A stretch of 64,000 nt of DNA from Brasenia schreberi (taxonomy: Eukaryota; Streptophyta; Magnoliopsida; Nymphaeales; Cabombaceae). Numbering within the stretch: position 1 is the first letter of the stretch; each line of letters opens with the position of its first letter. The notes under the pieces are model-generated. The model worked only from the letters and a program-made list of their open reading frames with translations. It searched no databases and was not told the origin of the DNA. The stretch is from NCBI GenBank assembly GCA_036023115.1, contig JAYKKT010000059.1:7947001-8011000 (forward strand). The letters are read 5' to 3'. Shown here one piece after another: positions 24,201 to 34,599 of this stretch. The position numbers and the translations under genes were made by a program.

Positions 24201-27200
24201 ATAATACCAACTCCGTTTGGAGCCTTTTCTTTACCTAAGTACTATAATTTAAAACATGTATCCTCTATCTTCTTTGCTTTTTTTCCAACCCACTTTGTAT
24301 CTTATAAACATATAATATGAATCTTTATCCAAATCATAGTATCTTCCACCTCCATTAGCTTATCGGATAATATTCTGATATTCCAAGAACCAATACGAAT
24401 CTTACTATCTAAGACTGACTTCCTTACCCCCCGCATCCGTTCATATTGAAAATATGGAGACTCTCTGTAAATTAATCACTAGATTTAGACGACAATATAG
24501 TGGGACTAACTTCTTTACCCACACCCGTCCATGATGTGAGAACCCTCTTTGCAATTGATTCACTACATTCGGGCGAAAATGTAGTGGCACTTACTTACAT
24601 ATCACTACATTCGGGCTTTGCACTGGTTGTTTGAAGCCTAATACAATCCAACTCCTTTAGTCTGAATAACTCGATGCACTCTTCTCTTCTTTCTCCACAT
24701 TTTTTTATTTGTAAATCTATAACTAAAAGTTAATGTTGGGTGGTTAAGCTTTCTCCTTGAATTACCTTGAAATCTTTACAACGCATTCTTTCTTTTTTTC
24801 TACAAATAAAGTAATCAATGTGTGTTTGTGATAAGCTACTCTTATAAGTAATTAAATGTTCATCTCATTTTTTGAAGATTGTATTGACTATAAAGAGATC
24901 AAATGCCATAGCAAAATTTAAAATCTCTACTTTCCTTATTTATATCCCCAAAACAAAAGTTTTCATGAATACCTTGATATCCTAATGCCTCTTTACTGAC
25001 ATGTACATTTAAGTCTCCTCCTAAACAAATCATCTCTCTTTGTGGAATCTTTTGAATCACCTTATCTAACTCTTCTCAAAAAAAAGTCTTTATACTATCT
25101 TCTAGTCCTACTTTGAGTGTGTAACCACAAACTATATTCAAAACCTCTACTCCTAAAACTAATTTCAACGTCATAGTTCGGTCACCATATCGTTGTATGT
25201 CTACAACACTATCCTTTAAATCTTTATTTATGATAATACCAACTCTATTTCAAGCCTTTTCTTTACCTGAGTACCATAAATTAAAACCTTTATCCTCTAT
25301 CTCCTTTGCTTTTTCTCCAACCCATTTTGTCTCTTGTAAACATAGAATATGAATCTTTCTCCGAATCATAGTATCTACCACCTCCATTAGCTTACCAGAT
25401 AATGTTTCAATATTCCAAGAACCAATACAAATCTTATTATCTAGGACTAGCTTCCTTACCCTCCGCATCCGTCCATATTCAAAATGCGGAGACCCTCTCT
25501 AAAAATTATTCACTACATTCAGGCGGCAATGTAGCGTGACTAACTTCTTTACCCACAGCCGTCCATGATGTGAGAACCCCCTCTGCAATTGATTCACTAC
25601 ATTCGGGCGAAAATGTAGTGGCCCTTTCTTACTTATTATTGCATTCAGGCTCTGCAGCATTTCGCTAGACAGGGATGCCCCAAAGCAATGCACATAATTT
25701 TTGTAATCTATGTTATAAAAATCCAACAAAGTTTTACGCTGGCTGTCGCAAGCCTAATACAACCCTCCTCCTTTATTCGGGCTTGGGACTGATAATGCAA
25801 GAGTGATCCCTTATATAGGCGGAGTTTTAGATACACTTGGAAACTATATGAAAATCTAAAAGCCTCAAACAGGCAGCCAACTATAGATCAGAATTGAAAA
25901 CCTTAAAGCCATAGAATCCAAGTTCTTTGTCATTACTGTTCATGTTCTCTGGTAACCTTATTACGGAACATATATGCGTCCAGTCTCCAAATAAAAGTGA
26001 AGACTTTTGTTATTGAACAAAGAGGAAGCAAGGAGCAGGTAGAAATATATTCACAAGGGGAAGTCAACTACAAATAGGGCATACCTGCAGAAGCATGTGC
26101 AGCAAATAAATAAAATCAGTCATACTCCTCACGCATGCAATTACAGTAGCCAAGGTCCAATCAAGAATTATACACTTGTTCTTCTACAAAAAAGGAGCGA
26201 GTAACATTAACACAAAATAATCAATGGTTCAGAGAATTTGAAGAAGTTACCAAATATCACAAGGCAATAACTCTTATCATTAATGAAAAGTCTCAATGAG
26301 AAACAAGAATAAGACAAATTAAGTACTACCAAAGTCATTATCCGCAAATGACGACCAAGGATTCCAAAAAGAAAAATGTCAGGTTCATACTTATCACCCA
26401 AAATTGTTCGCCAGGAAATTGCTACAGACTGACCACTTTATGTTGTTAAAAGAATTCCAAAATGTGTAAACGAACATCAATTGCCCATAAGCGGTTACCT
26501 TAAGATGTATGCATATGCAAATGCAGATTTGAGTTACTCTCTCCAGGACAAGCATATCATATCCTTGACAAACCTAATAAGAGGGAAAAGAACAAGATAC
26601 ATTGTTGATGTACATACATACATATGTGTACATATATATCTTCCCATATATTTAAAGGAGGTTTGTTATATATGAAAGTGGTTAAGCAGCAGATATGGGC
26701 ATAAATCTGTGACAAATGGATAAACTGCAACTTAGAGGGGATGTTCTCCTTATGTATGCAAGAAAATAAAATCCAAAAACAAAATGAATTCCAATAGAAG
26801 GAGCAGAATCGTTTTTTCTATGCACTAAATTAAGCGAAATGAACAGCTAGTGTGTGTGTCATTCATCTTCCCAACACTCTTTAAATAGACAGAACTATAG
26901 CTGGAAAATAAAGATAAATTTGGGTAGATCTACAACAACAAACAACAACTAAGCCTTTTCCCATACTAGACGGGGTCGGCTACATGGATTCTTTGTTTCC
27001 ACAGATCTCTATCGTGTGCCATGTTAGCAGTTAACTCCCAATAAGCTAGATCATTCTTTATTGTTTCTTTCCAACACTTTCGTGGTCGTCCTCTACCTCT
27101 TTTAATACTTTCCAAATTTAGTTTTTTTCTAACCTTCTTACAGGTTCTTCTTTTAAATTTGGGTAGATCTAATAGATTAATATTATTACTAAAGGGACTT

Positions 27201-30200
27201 ATAAATGGAAGCCAGTATTTACTTAGGCTTGTCAACCTTGGACATGTTTTGGTTCCTATGGAGGTACACACAAGGTGTAACTGTTACCATTCACTTTCAA
27301 AAAAATCAATTGAACAAAGTTGTTTTTTCCATTAATCTTAAGATAACACTTATCAAACCATAAACCAAACAAGAAATGTAGAGATGGAGATTCTTTTATG
27401 AACTTTCACGAACCATATCCCTCTTCTAAATCGTTAAAACTGCCAAAAATATCTCATCAAAGAAAGTATCTGATCAAAATAACACTCCTATTGACTTTGT
27501 CAAAACAACCTACGGTTACTCAAAATCATCGTTCAGATTCATTGTAGAAGTGCCATCTTGTAAGCAGAATTCTTTGGATAAACTATGTCACACAGAATAT
27601 GTTCCCCCAATAAGATGCATGAAGCTAGTAAAACTGACACAAATCCTACCACAGTTGAGACTGACAAGGTCCAGCATGAACAACAGCAAAATAATATCAA
27701 TACATTTTCACGATCATATCCAATCAAGGTTTAAGTTCAAGGGTCATACACTACATGAAATACAAATCAATGGTACAACAATTCTAGGATCGTAATGAAA
27801 AGGTAAATATGCTGAAATTTGAATGAAACAAGTAATGATTTCTTAGAGAAATTCAGAACCATACCTCATGCACCGACAACAGGAAGAAGAATAATGGGTC
27901 TATAAATACAGCCACCAAGCATGAGATAACAAAAAATTTGTTCCATTGTTGCACGACCTTGGCATGAGGGTTCATGACACCTGGAATATGTGATCGGATG
28001 AAAGATAGGGATCTGGTAACCCAATTCTTGGCATCACAGTATGCACTATCGAACTGCAAAACACAGAAAGAGTTGAACAAACTGAGTGATGAAAATGAAG
28101 GAAATATAAAGAACTCCAAGCCAAATCACTAGCAAAAAATAAAAAACACACTATACTTACCATTTGTTGAAATGCAAGCATAAAAATCATAAATGAAATC
28201 CTCAAATCTCATAGCAACTTTATAGATATTAAGATCACTAAAGGAAGTTAAAGAAAGCTAATTTGATATCTTCTGAATGTAATTTTAGTCAATTCATGAA
28301 TACACCACAATCCTGAATACAAGTGGTATCCTAACAAAAACATCCTATCTTTCAGCTACCAAATGACATGTTATGCAACAGCCGAGGGTCCTGCACAAAT
28401 GTCAAAAGAGATGTAATCTGGATTGGTTTACTCGTGGAGTTTGCAGCAACAGATGTCATTAGCATGCATTCTTTCCAATTTAAAAGGTTATGTGATAGTG
28501 AACATTTAGTGTAACTAGCTAGCACCTGACAATCCAACCTTTTCCACAAGAATTAGTTAATGCTCAAGTTTGTTTTGCTTATGACGAATATGGAGCATAT
28601 GGAGGTATAGTGCACCATGAAGGATGATGATCTTTAGTCTTATAGGCAAAACCTGAGTCCTTTTCTGACTCTGGTGACATGAATGGCAACTCTTCCAACA
28701 CCAACACTCTTTGATTCTATATATTTGTCTGACTTAAGGTTCCAGTCTTCACGTAATTAGACTTTACTGATTAACTACTTATGCAACTATTCTATTGTTT
28801 CCAGTAGATTACAAGCATCTTAATGTTGTCTTATGAGAACAATTTTCAATTTTTATTTTATGTGAATCATCAAATAAGGAAATCTGAGGTGAAACAATTG
28901 CCTCTGTAGACTTCTATACTTGGAAATGGAATATGCTTTCTCCCTGTTGTCAATTTTTCAACAAGTTTCCCTCCCTTTGTAGTTCAATAGTAAGACATGT
29001 AGTTAACTCTTGTTCTACTTTGAGGCATGCATCATTCATTGCATATATGTGACCATTCATGTTGTGCCTTCTAACTCAAAAGAAGGTGAAAAGAGATATT
29101 TTTAGGATAGCTAAGGCTATACATAGAAAACTAAGGATCTTGCTTTTGTTAGATGCATCAAAAATGAGGATGAGAAGATTCTAGTGGTAAGTGAGGATAT
29201 AAAAAATAAATGAAAAAATTATTTTCATAAGCTTTTTGACAAAAAATATATAAATCACAATTTATACTGAATATTCAAATGAATGAAGTTACATAGCCTC
29301 TTAAACCTATCAAGGTTGGTAAATATGTAGGACTAGACAATGTCCTTATAGAAGTATAGAAAATCCTATGTGATACCCATCTCTCCTAAATTGACTTACA
29401 AGATTATTTAATGAATGAGAAATCAAATGACGTTTAAGGAATGAAGAAAGAGTACAATTATAATAATAAAAGAGATATTCAGAATTGTATGAATTATCGA
29501 GGTATCAACTAGTTAAGACAAATATCAAGTATAACAAAAAAACAATATGTATTCATGCCAGAAAGATTTACTATTGAGGCTATTCACCAATTGAGACATC
29601 CTACGGAATATTTTAAAGTGAAAAAGAAGAACCTTCACATGATATTTATTGATCTAGAAAAAGCTTATGATAGGGTGCCAAGAGATATTCTTTGAAGAAC
29701 TTTTAAAAAGAGATACCCATTTAAATACATCAATCTTACAAAAGATATGTATGATGGTGTAAAAACATGTGTTATAACTCATGAAGGAATGACAGATTTC
29801 TTTGAGGTTAATATTGGATTCCATCAATGATCAACTTTAAGTTCATATTTATTTGTATTGACAATTGACGAGTTAACAAAACATACGTAAGATGAAGTTC
29901 TTTAGTGTATGTTATTCGTGAATGACATTGTGTTAGCAGATGAGCCTAAAGAAAAGGTTAAAAAGAAATTGGAACTATAGAGAGAAATATTAGAAAGTAA
30001 AGGCTTCAAACTTCATAGAACAAAGACAGAATATATAGAATGCAAGGTTGATAATTTGCTTCCATCAGGTCACATAAAAATTAAGATTAGCACACATTGC
30101 ATCTCATTAAGAAAGTTTTAAATATCTAGGATTAGTTTCATACAGTGATAAGTCGACTGCGTCTAGTATGGGAAAAGGCTTAGTTGTTGTTGTTGTAGTT

Positions 30201-31388
30201 TCATACAGTGATAGAAAATTGATAGAAATGTTACGTATAGAATTAATACACGTTAGTTAAAATGAAAAGGTTCTTCAAGTATTCTATGTGACAAGAAGAT
30301 ACCATTAAGGTTGAAATGTAAATATTATAAAATAGCAATTAGACTCGCTATGTTATATGGTTTTGAGTGTTGGGTAGTTAATTATCAATATATACAAAAG
30401 ATGTTTGTGGCAGAAATAAAGACGGATTAGTGATCACATAAGGAAAGACCATCTAGATAATGAGGTCACTACTGGACGATAAAATGAGGAAAATCGTTTA
30501 AGATGGTTTCGGCACATAGAAGGACGGACGAAAGAAGCTCTCACAAGAAAGTATAAGAAACTAGATTGTGAGAACGTTAAAAGAGGAAGAGGAAGACCAC
30601 TTGGAAGGAAGCATTAAAGAATGATCTATATTATGTTGAGTTAAGTGTTAGTATGGCACATGATGAAGGTCTATGGAAACAAAATCCATGTAGCCCCATC
30701 TAGTATGGGAAAAGGCTCAATTGTTGTTGTTGTTGTTGAATCGCAACAATAGAAAAAAATCCCAGAATTCACATCCCTTTACTACAAAGTCAGCCGAAAT
30801 GCTATCAAAATAAGTGTGAGCCAAACACGTAGCCAGAAAGACAAAAATTATCTAACTCAATGTACTAATGAAGACCAAGCATCTTTACTCATTAAGGAAG
30901 AGATGTACCTTGGCATCAAAAACAGATGAAGCCTTTGAATACCTTATCTTTGGCACATCGTAATAAGTAGGGCATGTGGTGCAGAACGGATCATTGCATC
31001 TTCCCAATAACCCAGATTTCATTAGATGTTCATCAGCCCTGATTCCAGAGGCCACGCTAGTTCTATTCATAGAGACAATTGCATTTTCAGAATTTTGGTT
31101 CATATATAAAGGACCACTGTGAGGCAGGAGACCTTCCGATCTTCTATCAATATAAAATGGACCACTATTAGGAACAAGAGGAGCTCTTCTCTCGTTCCTC
31201 AAAGGGCCTGTGTGAGACACAAGACTTTCTCCACTTGTATATGAAGACATTGCACCAGCAGGGGGTATAAACATTGATGTGCTTCTGCAATAGTTGAATC
31301 GCCAAAGTCCAGCACTAACTTTTGCATCTGATGATTGAAGCTGAGCAGTTCGCAGAATTGGCACATCATCCTTTTCACTGCTATCCAT
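18158..31388 (-). CDS. CNGC20-like: cyclic-nucleotide-gated ion channel, CNGC19/20-like (exons 1-4, 3' part not found)
   Basis: Plant CNGCs are plasma- or vacuolar-membrane cation (calcium) channels with six membrane segments, a pore and a C-terminal cyclic-nucleotide/calmodulin-binding domain. Coding exons on the minus strand are 31388-30909, 28053-27865, 26183-26085 and 18298-18158 (160, 63, 33 and 47 codons). All introns are phase 0 with GT/AG borders. The N-terminus has the group IVa features [13 protein letters not shown] and [13 protein letters not shown]1 is [21 protein letters not shown]2 lies in exon 3, and S2-S3 is in exon 4 ([14 protein letters not shown], then [10 protein letters not shown]). 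S4-S6, pore and binding domain are missing from the window. Introns 1-3 carry RTE, L1 and copia relics. The start at 31388 ([12 protein letters not shown]) is preferred by analogy with the family; an in-frame ATG lies at 31409. The gene may continue left of the window or be truncated by copia element D. Confidence 0.88.
18600..19650 (+). mobile_element. L1-like LINE relic (RT end and zf-RVT region)
   Basis: Around 18612-18650 the sequence reads like the L1 RT motif [15 protein letters not shown]. At about 19060-19130 it reads [21 protein letters not shown] across frame breaks, which is the conserved region before the zinc-binding zf-RVT domain of plant L1 elements. It is heavily decayed, with no open frame and no detectable target duplication. 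It lies in intron 3 of the channel gene. Confidence 0.6.
19651..20580. other. intronic spacer, no feature seen
   Basis: AT-rich intron 3 sequence. One short frame at 20039-20371 on the plus strand shows no family I recognise and no splice context, so I do not call a gene. Confidence 0.4.
20590..20760 (+). mobile_element. RTE LINE relic (RT fragment)
   Basis: Reads [20 protein letters not shown] and then [17 protein letters not shown], which aligns with the RTE RT segment 'PEEWR...[18 protein letters not shown]' present in better copies in this window. Only about 170 bp remain, cut by the copia fragment at its right. Confidence 0.6.
20761..21480 (+). mobile_element. copia 3' fragment (RNase H and LTR-like end)
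   Basis: The frames 20794-21009 and 21006-21263 read [41 protein letters not shown] and, shifted by one base, [20 protein letters not shown]. This is the C-terminal connection and RNase H part of a copia polyprotein. An LTR-like stretch follows at about 21290-21480. Integrase and the RT palm are absent. Confidence 0.72.
21665..25825 (-). mobile_element. RTE-like LINE, near full length, with 5' tandem duplication
   Basis: The element ends in a TTG-repeat tail (CAACAACAAC on the plus strand at 21665). It is flanked by a 17-bp duplication TTTAGATACACTTKGAA (21648-21664 and 25826-25842, one mismatch). On the minus strand it codes for an APE-type endonuclease followed by reverse transcriptase in one region, the RTE arrangement. 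The 5' UTR plus endonuclease part occurs twice in tandem (about 23680-24650 and 24690-25690). Coding frames carry many stops. It lies in intron 3 of the channel gene. Confidence 0.9.
21877..25468 (-). pseudogene. RTE endonuclease-reverse transcriptase pseudogene
   Basis: Minus-strand pieces: endonuclease start at 25468-25250 ([31 protein letters not shown]). Endonuclease catalytic part in the second copy at 24028-23831 ([17 protein letters not shown]). RT N-terminal linker at 23441-23133. RT palm at 22730-22440 ([39 protein letters not shown]). C-terminal region at 22089-21877 ([37 protein letters not shown]). The pieces are in different frames with stops between, and the FADD active-site segment is deleted (near 22440). 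Confidence 0.85.
25843..26084. other. intron 3 sequence next to CNGC exon 3, nothing further seen
   Basis: Short AT-rich intron stretch between the RTE target duplication and the exon 3 donor. Confidence 0.5.
26085..26183 (-). CDS. CNGC20-like: CNGC exon 3 (S2 segment), 99 bp
   Basis: Bounded by acceptor TTTTTTGTAG and donor CTGCAG|GTATGC on the minus strand. It encodes 33 residues: [16 protein letters not shown], then [17 protein letters not shown]. These fit the CNGC S2 exon exactly between exons 2 and 4 in phase 0. It is too short to show as an open frame, and I found it by reading for the expected S2 sequence. Confidence 0.88.
26933..27153 (-). mobile_element. 221-bp RTE 3'-end insertion
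   Basis: A perfect 18-bp duplication TAAATTTGGGTAGATCTA (26915-26932 and 27154-27171) flanks the 3' end of an RTE copy. Its frame reads [20 protein letters not shown], and it ends in the CAACAAC tail. It lies in intron 2 of the channel gene. Confidence 0.93.
27865..28053 (-). CDS. CNGC20-like: CNGC exon 2 (S1 segment)
   Basis: Acceptor TTTTGCAG|TTCGATAG and donor ATGAG|GTATGG. The product starts [15 protein letters not shown], continues [12 protein letters not shown] and ends in the hydrophobic S1 helix before LLSVHE. Intact. Confidence 0.9.
29083..30738 (+). mobile_element. RTE-like LINE relic, 5' truncated
   Basis: The plus-strand order follows the RTE consensus: [13 protein letters not shown] start, [16 protein letters not shown] region, RT motifs near 29637-29700 ([18 protein letters not shown]) and 29830-29950, then the C-terminal part RGRGRP near 30585. 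The tail is TTGTTGTTGTTGTTGTTG at 30721-30738. It has many stops and no long open frame. It lies in intron 1 of the channel gene and carries a 46-bp insertion of its own family at 30151. Confidence 0.8.
30151..30196 (+). mobile_element. 46-bp RTE 3'-end insertion inside an RTE copy
   Basis: A perfect 17-bp duplication AGTTTCATACAGTGATA (30134-30150 and 30197-30213) flanks a 46-bp piece holding TCTAGTATGGGAAAAGGCTT and a TTG tail, the last bases of the RTE family. It interrupts the older RTE relic 29083-30738. Confidence 0.93.
30909..31388 (-). CDS. CNGC20-like: CNGC exon 1 (N-terminal cytosolic region)
   Basis: Open from [12 protein letters not shown] to ASSVFDAK, ending at the donor AAG|GTACAT (GT at 30907-30908). 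The three SGPL/TGPL-type repeats (HTGPL, NSGPF, HSGPL) and the cysteine cluster [13 protein letters not shown] are hallmarks of the CNGC19/20 branch. No stop or frameshift is present. Confidence 0.88.
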
Positions 31389-32192
31389 AGGCCTCAGGTA
31401 ACCAACCAATGAATTATATCCTCAACAATCAGAAGTTTGTCGTGTGTAAGTAGTTTGGAACATGAGCCTCAGCTCGTAATTACCTTTACCAAAACATCAA
31501 ATTAATGAAAAGGGTGGGAGATACCAAACTCTAGAAAGATATGGTCAGCCAAATCATACTCAAATACATAAATTATAAGGCAATGCAATTTCCTGAAGTG
31601 GATGCTTTCATATACTTTGGATTAAAAAAATAAAACAATATAAGCAGAAAGTAGGACTCATGTAGCATGTTAGTCATTGTTGAAGAGAACAAGCGTTTAC
31701 AGTTTTGGCCTTTTTGCCTAGGTATTGTAAATATTTATAGCACTCATTAAACTTAAACGTTAAGACTAGAACTACACGTGATATACACAGTATATAAGGT
31801 CAACATAAATGACAAAATGACCATATGAATGTAAGAGTCTACCAGAACACTGTGTTTTTACATGTCAACAGCGATGAACAAACATGAGCGAAAACATAGA
31901 CGCAGAAATTGAGCAATTTAGCACTTTATATTTCTAGTGGAAAAGTTAACCCCAGATATTCACAAATCTTCAGTGGCATATCTTGTATCTTCTCACTCCA
32001 GCTACACCATGAGGGCTGACAGTGAAGTATTTGTTATCTTTCCTAGTAGAAATGTTCAGCCACACTGGAGCTATAGATCTTTCCAACTGTTAAATAAGCC
32101 TTCGTAAAGAAACAAGAAACAAAAGAAGCCACATCAGCAAAAGCCTATCGGTAACTTTGCCACAATCAAACACATAGCAGACATCAACGAAA

Positions 32193-32945
32193 ACCACCCA
32201 CGCTTGAAGCATGATCTCAAATTACACTCTGAGTGCTTTGGAACAACATAAATGCTTTAAAATACACCTATGATTGTAACCTATGTCACAAGGGTACAGG
32301 TGCAGGTGCTGGTGCTGGTGCTGGTGCGAGGTAAAGTAATTTCAAAATTGATGAGTGTGACAACACAACATTATACATGCTTGAAGCACAATTTCAAGTT
32401 ACACTCTGTGTGCTCCACTTTTGGAATAATATAAATGCTTTGAAAATATACTCATAGTTGTAACCTATGTCACAAGGGTATGGGTGTGGGTGCTGGCGTG
32501 AGGTAAAGTAAATTCAAAATTCATGGGAGTGATGACACAACAGTATATACATACAGACAGACATATATAAATTTATGTATGTGTGTATATATATATCAAG
32601 AAACCAAAAAAACATCACTTTTCATGAGTTATTATGAAAATAGTTATTGCTGTGTCAGAGAAGGAGTTATCAGTGTCGGTGTCAGTGTCAGTGTGTCCCA
32701 GACAGGTATGACGGCCTATTAGAAGTTCTTGCACAACATAGGTTTGAACAATGGAAACAACGAAGAACAAGTAATCGTGCTAGTAATATTCACAAAGAAA
32801 AAGTGATCAAGACTCCAAGAAAGCTCCACCCATGCTTCAGGCAGAATTTCAAATTGCTCAATTGTGTTTGAACTTTGAACTTTGAACATGTCATGCCACT
32901 GTGCTACTTTTGGAATAGTATAAATGCTTTCAAACTTGCAGTGCA
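32193..32945. repeat. three diverged copies of a ~185-bp repeat with GGTGCT-type runs
   Basis: Copies start at about 32193, 32378 and 32832, each opening with a version of 'TTGAAGCA.GATCTCAAATT' and containing 'ATAAATGCTTT'. The first two also share GTAACCTATGTCACAAGGGT, followed by short GGTGCT/GGGTGC repeats and then 'GAGGTAAAGTAA.TTCAAAAT'. A related GTGTCGGTGTCAGTGTCAGT run lies at 32673-32692. They sit upstream of exon 1 of the channel gene, in the presumed 5' UTR intron. The origin is unknown. Confidence 0.65.
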
Positions 32946-33498
32946 CTCATCCATTTCTCACTCACTTTTTACAGCACGTAAAACCAAATACGGCTTCTAG
33001 TTCTAATGAACTTCGTTCCGTTTACCGAAGCGTTCGGTCAACCCAGTGATATCCCACCCAAAGTCCCAACATTTAAATAGAAACGAAAATTGAAACTTAG
33101 ACTAGCAATGGAATCAGAAAGCAACCCTGCTTATGTCATGATGCTTTGCATGGATCAAGCATAACGCAATTGAAGCTAACAAGAGGACAAGCAAAGTCAA
33201 GAGCAAAATGGACAAAGCTGCCTATATGATGAATAATGTTCAAAACAGCCATAACCGAGGTGAATAATCTTCCAATACTAACCAAAACATGCAAATCATC
33301 AAAAAGTTCCGCAATCCAATAAATCACAAGAGACAATCTCCAATATGATAATCAATTACTCGATCTAAAACACTAAGAAAAACATCAATGAGCAAAAGCT
33401 TCAAGCCATTAGTTTATTTCCATCATCTCCGAATCGCGAAAAAACTGTCCATGAACCAATTTTGCAAAATAGATGGTAATGATAGAGAAAGAGAGTAC

Positions 33499-33700
33499 CG
33501 AGAGTTTCTGAAAAACGACTCTTCGCCTTCTTAAAACGTGCAAAACTCGGGAGAATTGAACAAGAAAGGAAGGTGGTAGATCTTCTACATGCTCTGTGTT
33601 TCCCCCTTCCGGTTAAGAACGAAGCTTCCATGCAACGGACCACAAAACGACGGCACTCTCCGGTTGTTCACCCACCGCGCCCTCTTATGCCTTGCTCTGA
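33499..33700 (-). other. possible 5' UTR exon and promoter-proximal region of the CNGC gene
   Basis: Base composition rises here compared with flanking introns. A good donor (CTCTCG|GTACTCTC, GT at 33497-33498 on the minus strand) ends a GC-richer block. CNGC19/20 genes often have an untranslated first exon. The left edge follows from the donor; the right edge (transcription start) is a guess, and no TATA box is evident. Confidence 0.35.
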
Positions 33701-34599
33701 GAAACCTTTAAAAAGAACAATCGTAATTTGCCTGCTTTTGTTGACTGAAGAAAAGCACCTTCCTGCCCGAAACGATCGCGCTTTTCTGCTTGGTTCAGAA
33801 GGTACATCACTCACTCAGTAATAAGCGAAACAATTTGATGCTCGGCGATCTTCGGTCGGGATTCTCTCGTCTCAACGCGTTATTTGTGTGCTTTTCGGCT
33901 GCTGACGGCATCCACAGTTGAGTTTATGACGTCCTCCCTTCTCATTGTTTTCCTTCTTTATTGCGCGGGAAAACGCACGGCTGACTACTTGCGACGGACA
34001 CGGACACCGAAGGTTTCAGTTTTTGCTTACTTTTCGGTCTTACTACTCGTATATCTTTTTTACTAAATAACATGGCTTCTTTTTTAAATATCCCTCACAA
34101 ATTCTCTCTTCTTACGTTTTTTTATCCTTCAATCATCTTCCTCATGATTTCATTAATTCTTTTTCATATCCACTATGATTTCATCATGCTTGAAAAGCCA
34201 TTACATTGTTCTTAAAAAATTCACATTCCATTTTTTCCAATCATGCTTTCATTCTTTAGTAAAGGATTGTGGTCAGATTGATATTAAAAGATTGTACTCG
34301 CAATGTTAATAAATCTTGATTTTTTCGTTAAAAAAATGGGTGTTTTTGCGTTCTGCCAAAAGTGAAGTCGCAAGTCGGAAAAGTGACATGCCTAGGACAT
34401 GGTGTCATGTGATAGTTATTAAATCTTGGTCGCAAAGTGTCATGTGTTTCTCTACTTCTTGAAAGCAACATAGGCATGTTACTTTGTGTGCATTGGCGCG
34501 CCTTGATCGCGACTCAATGCTCTATCGAAGGTGCTTAAGTTGTGTCTCTTATGTTGTTTATGTTATAGTTATTTATTGCATACTATCTTAAATCTTCAA

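Noticed and set aside
33573..33821. 82-codon frame on the plus strand
   Set aside because: Overlaps the presumed 5' UTR exon of the channel gene in antisense; no family seen.
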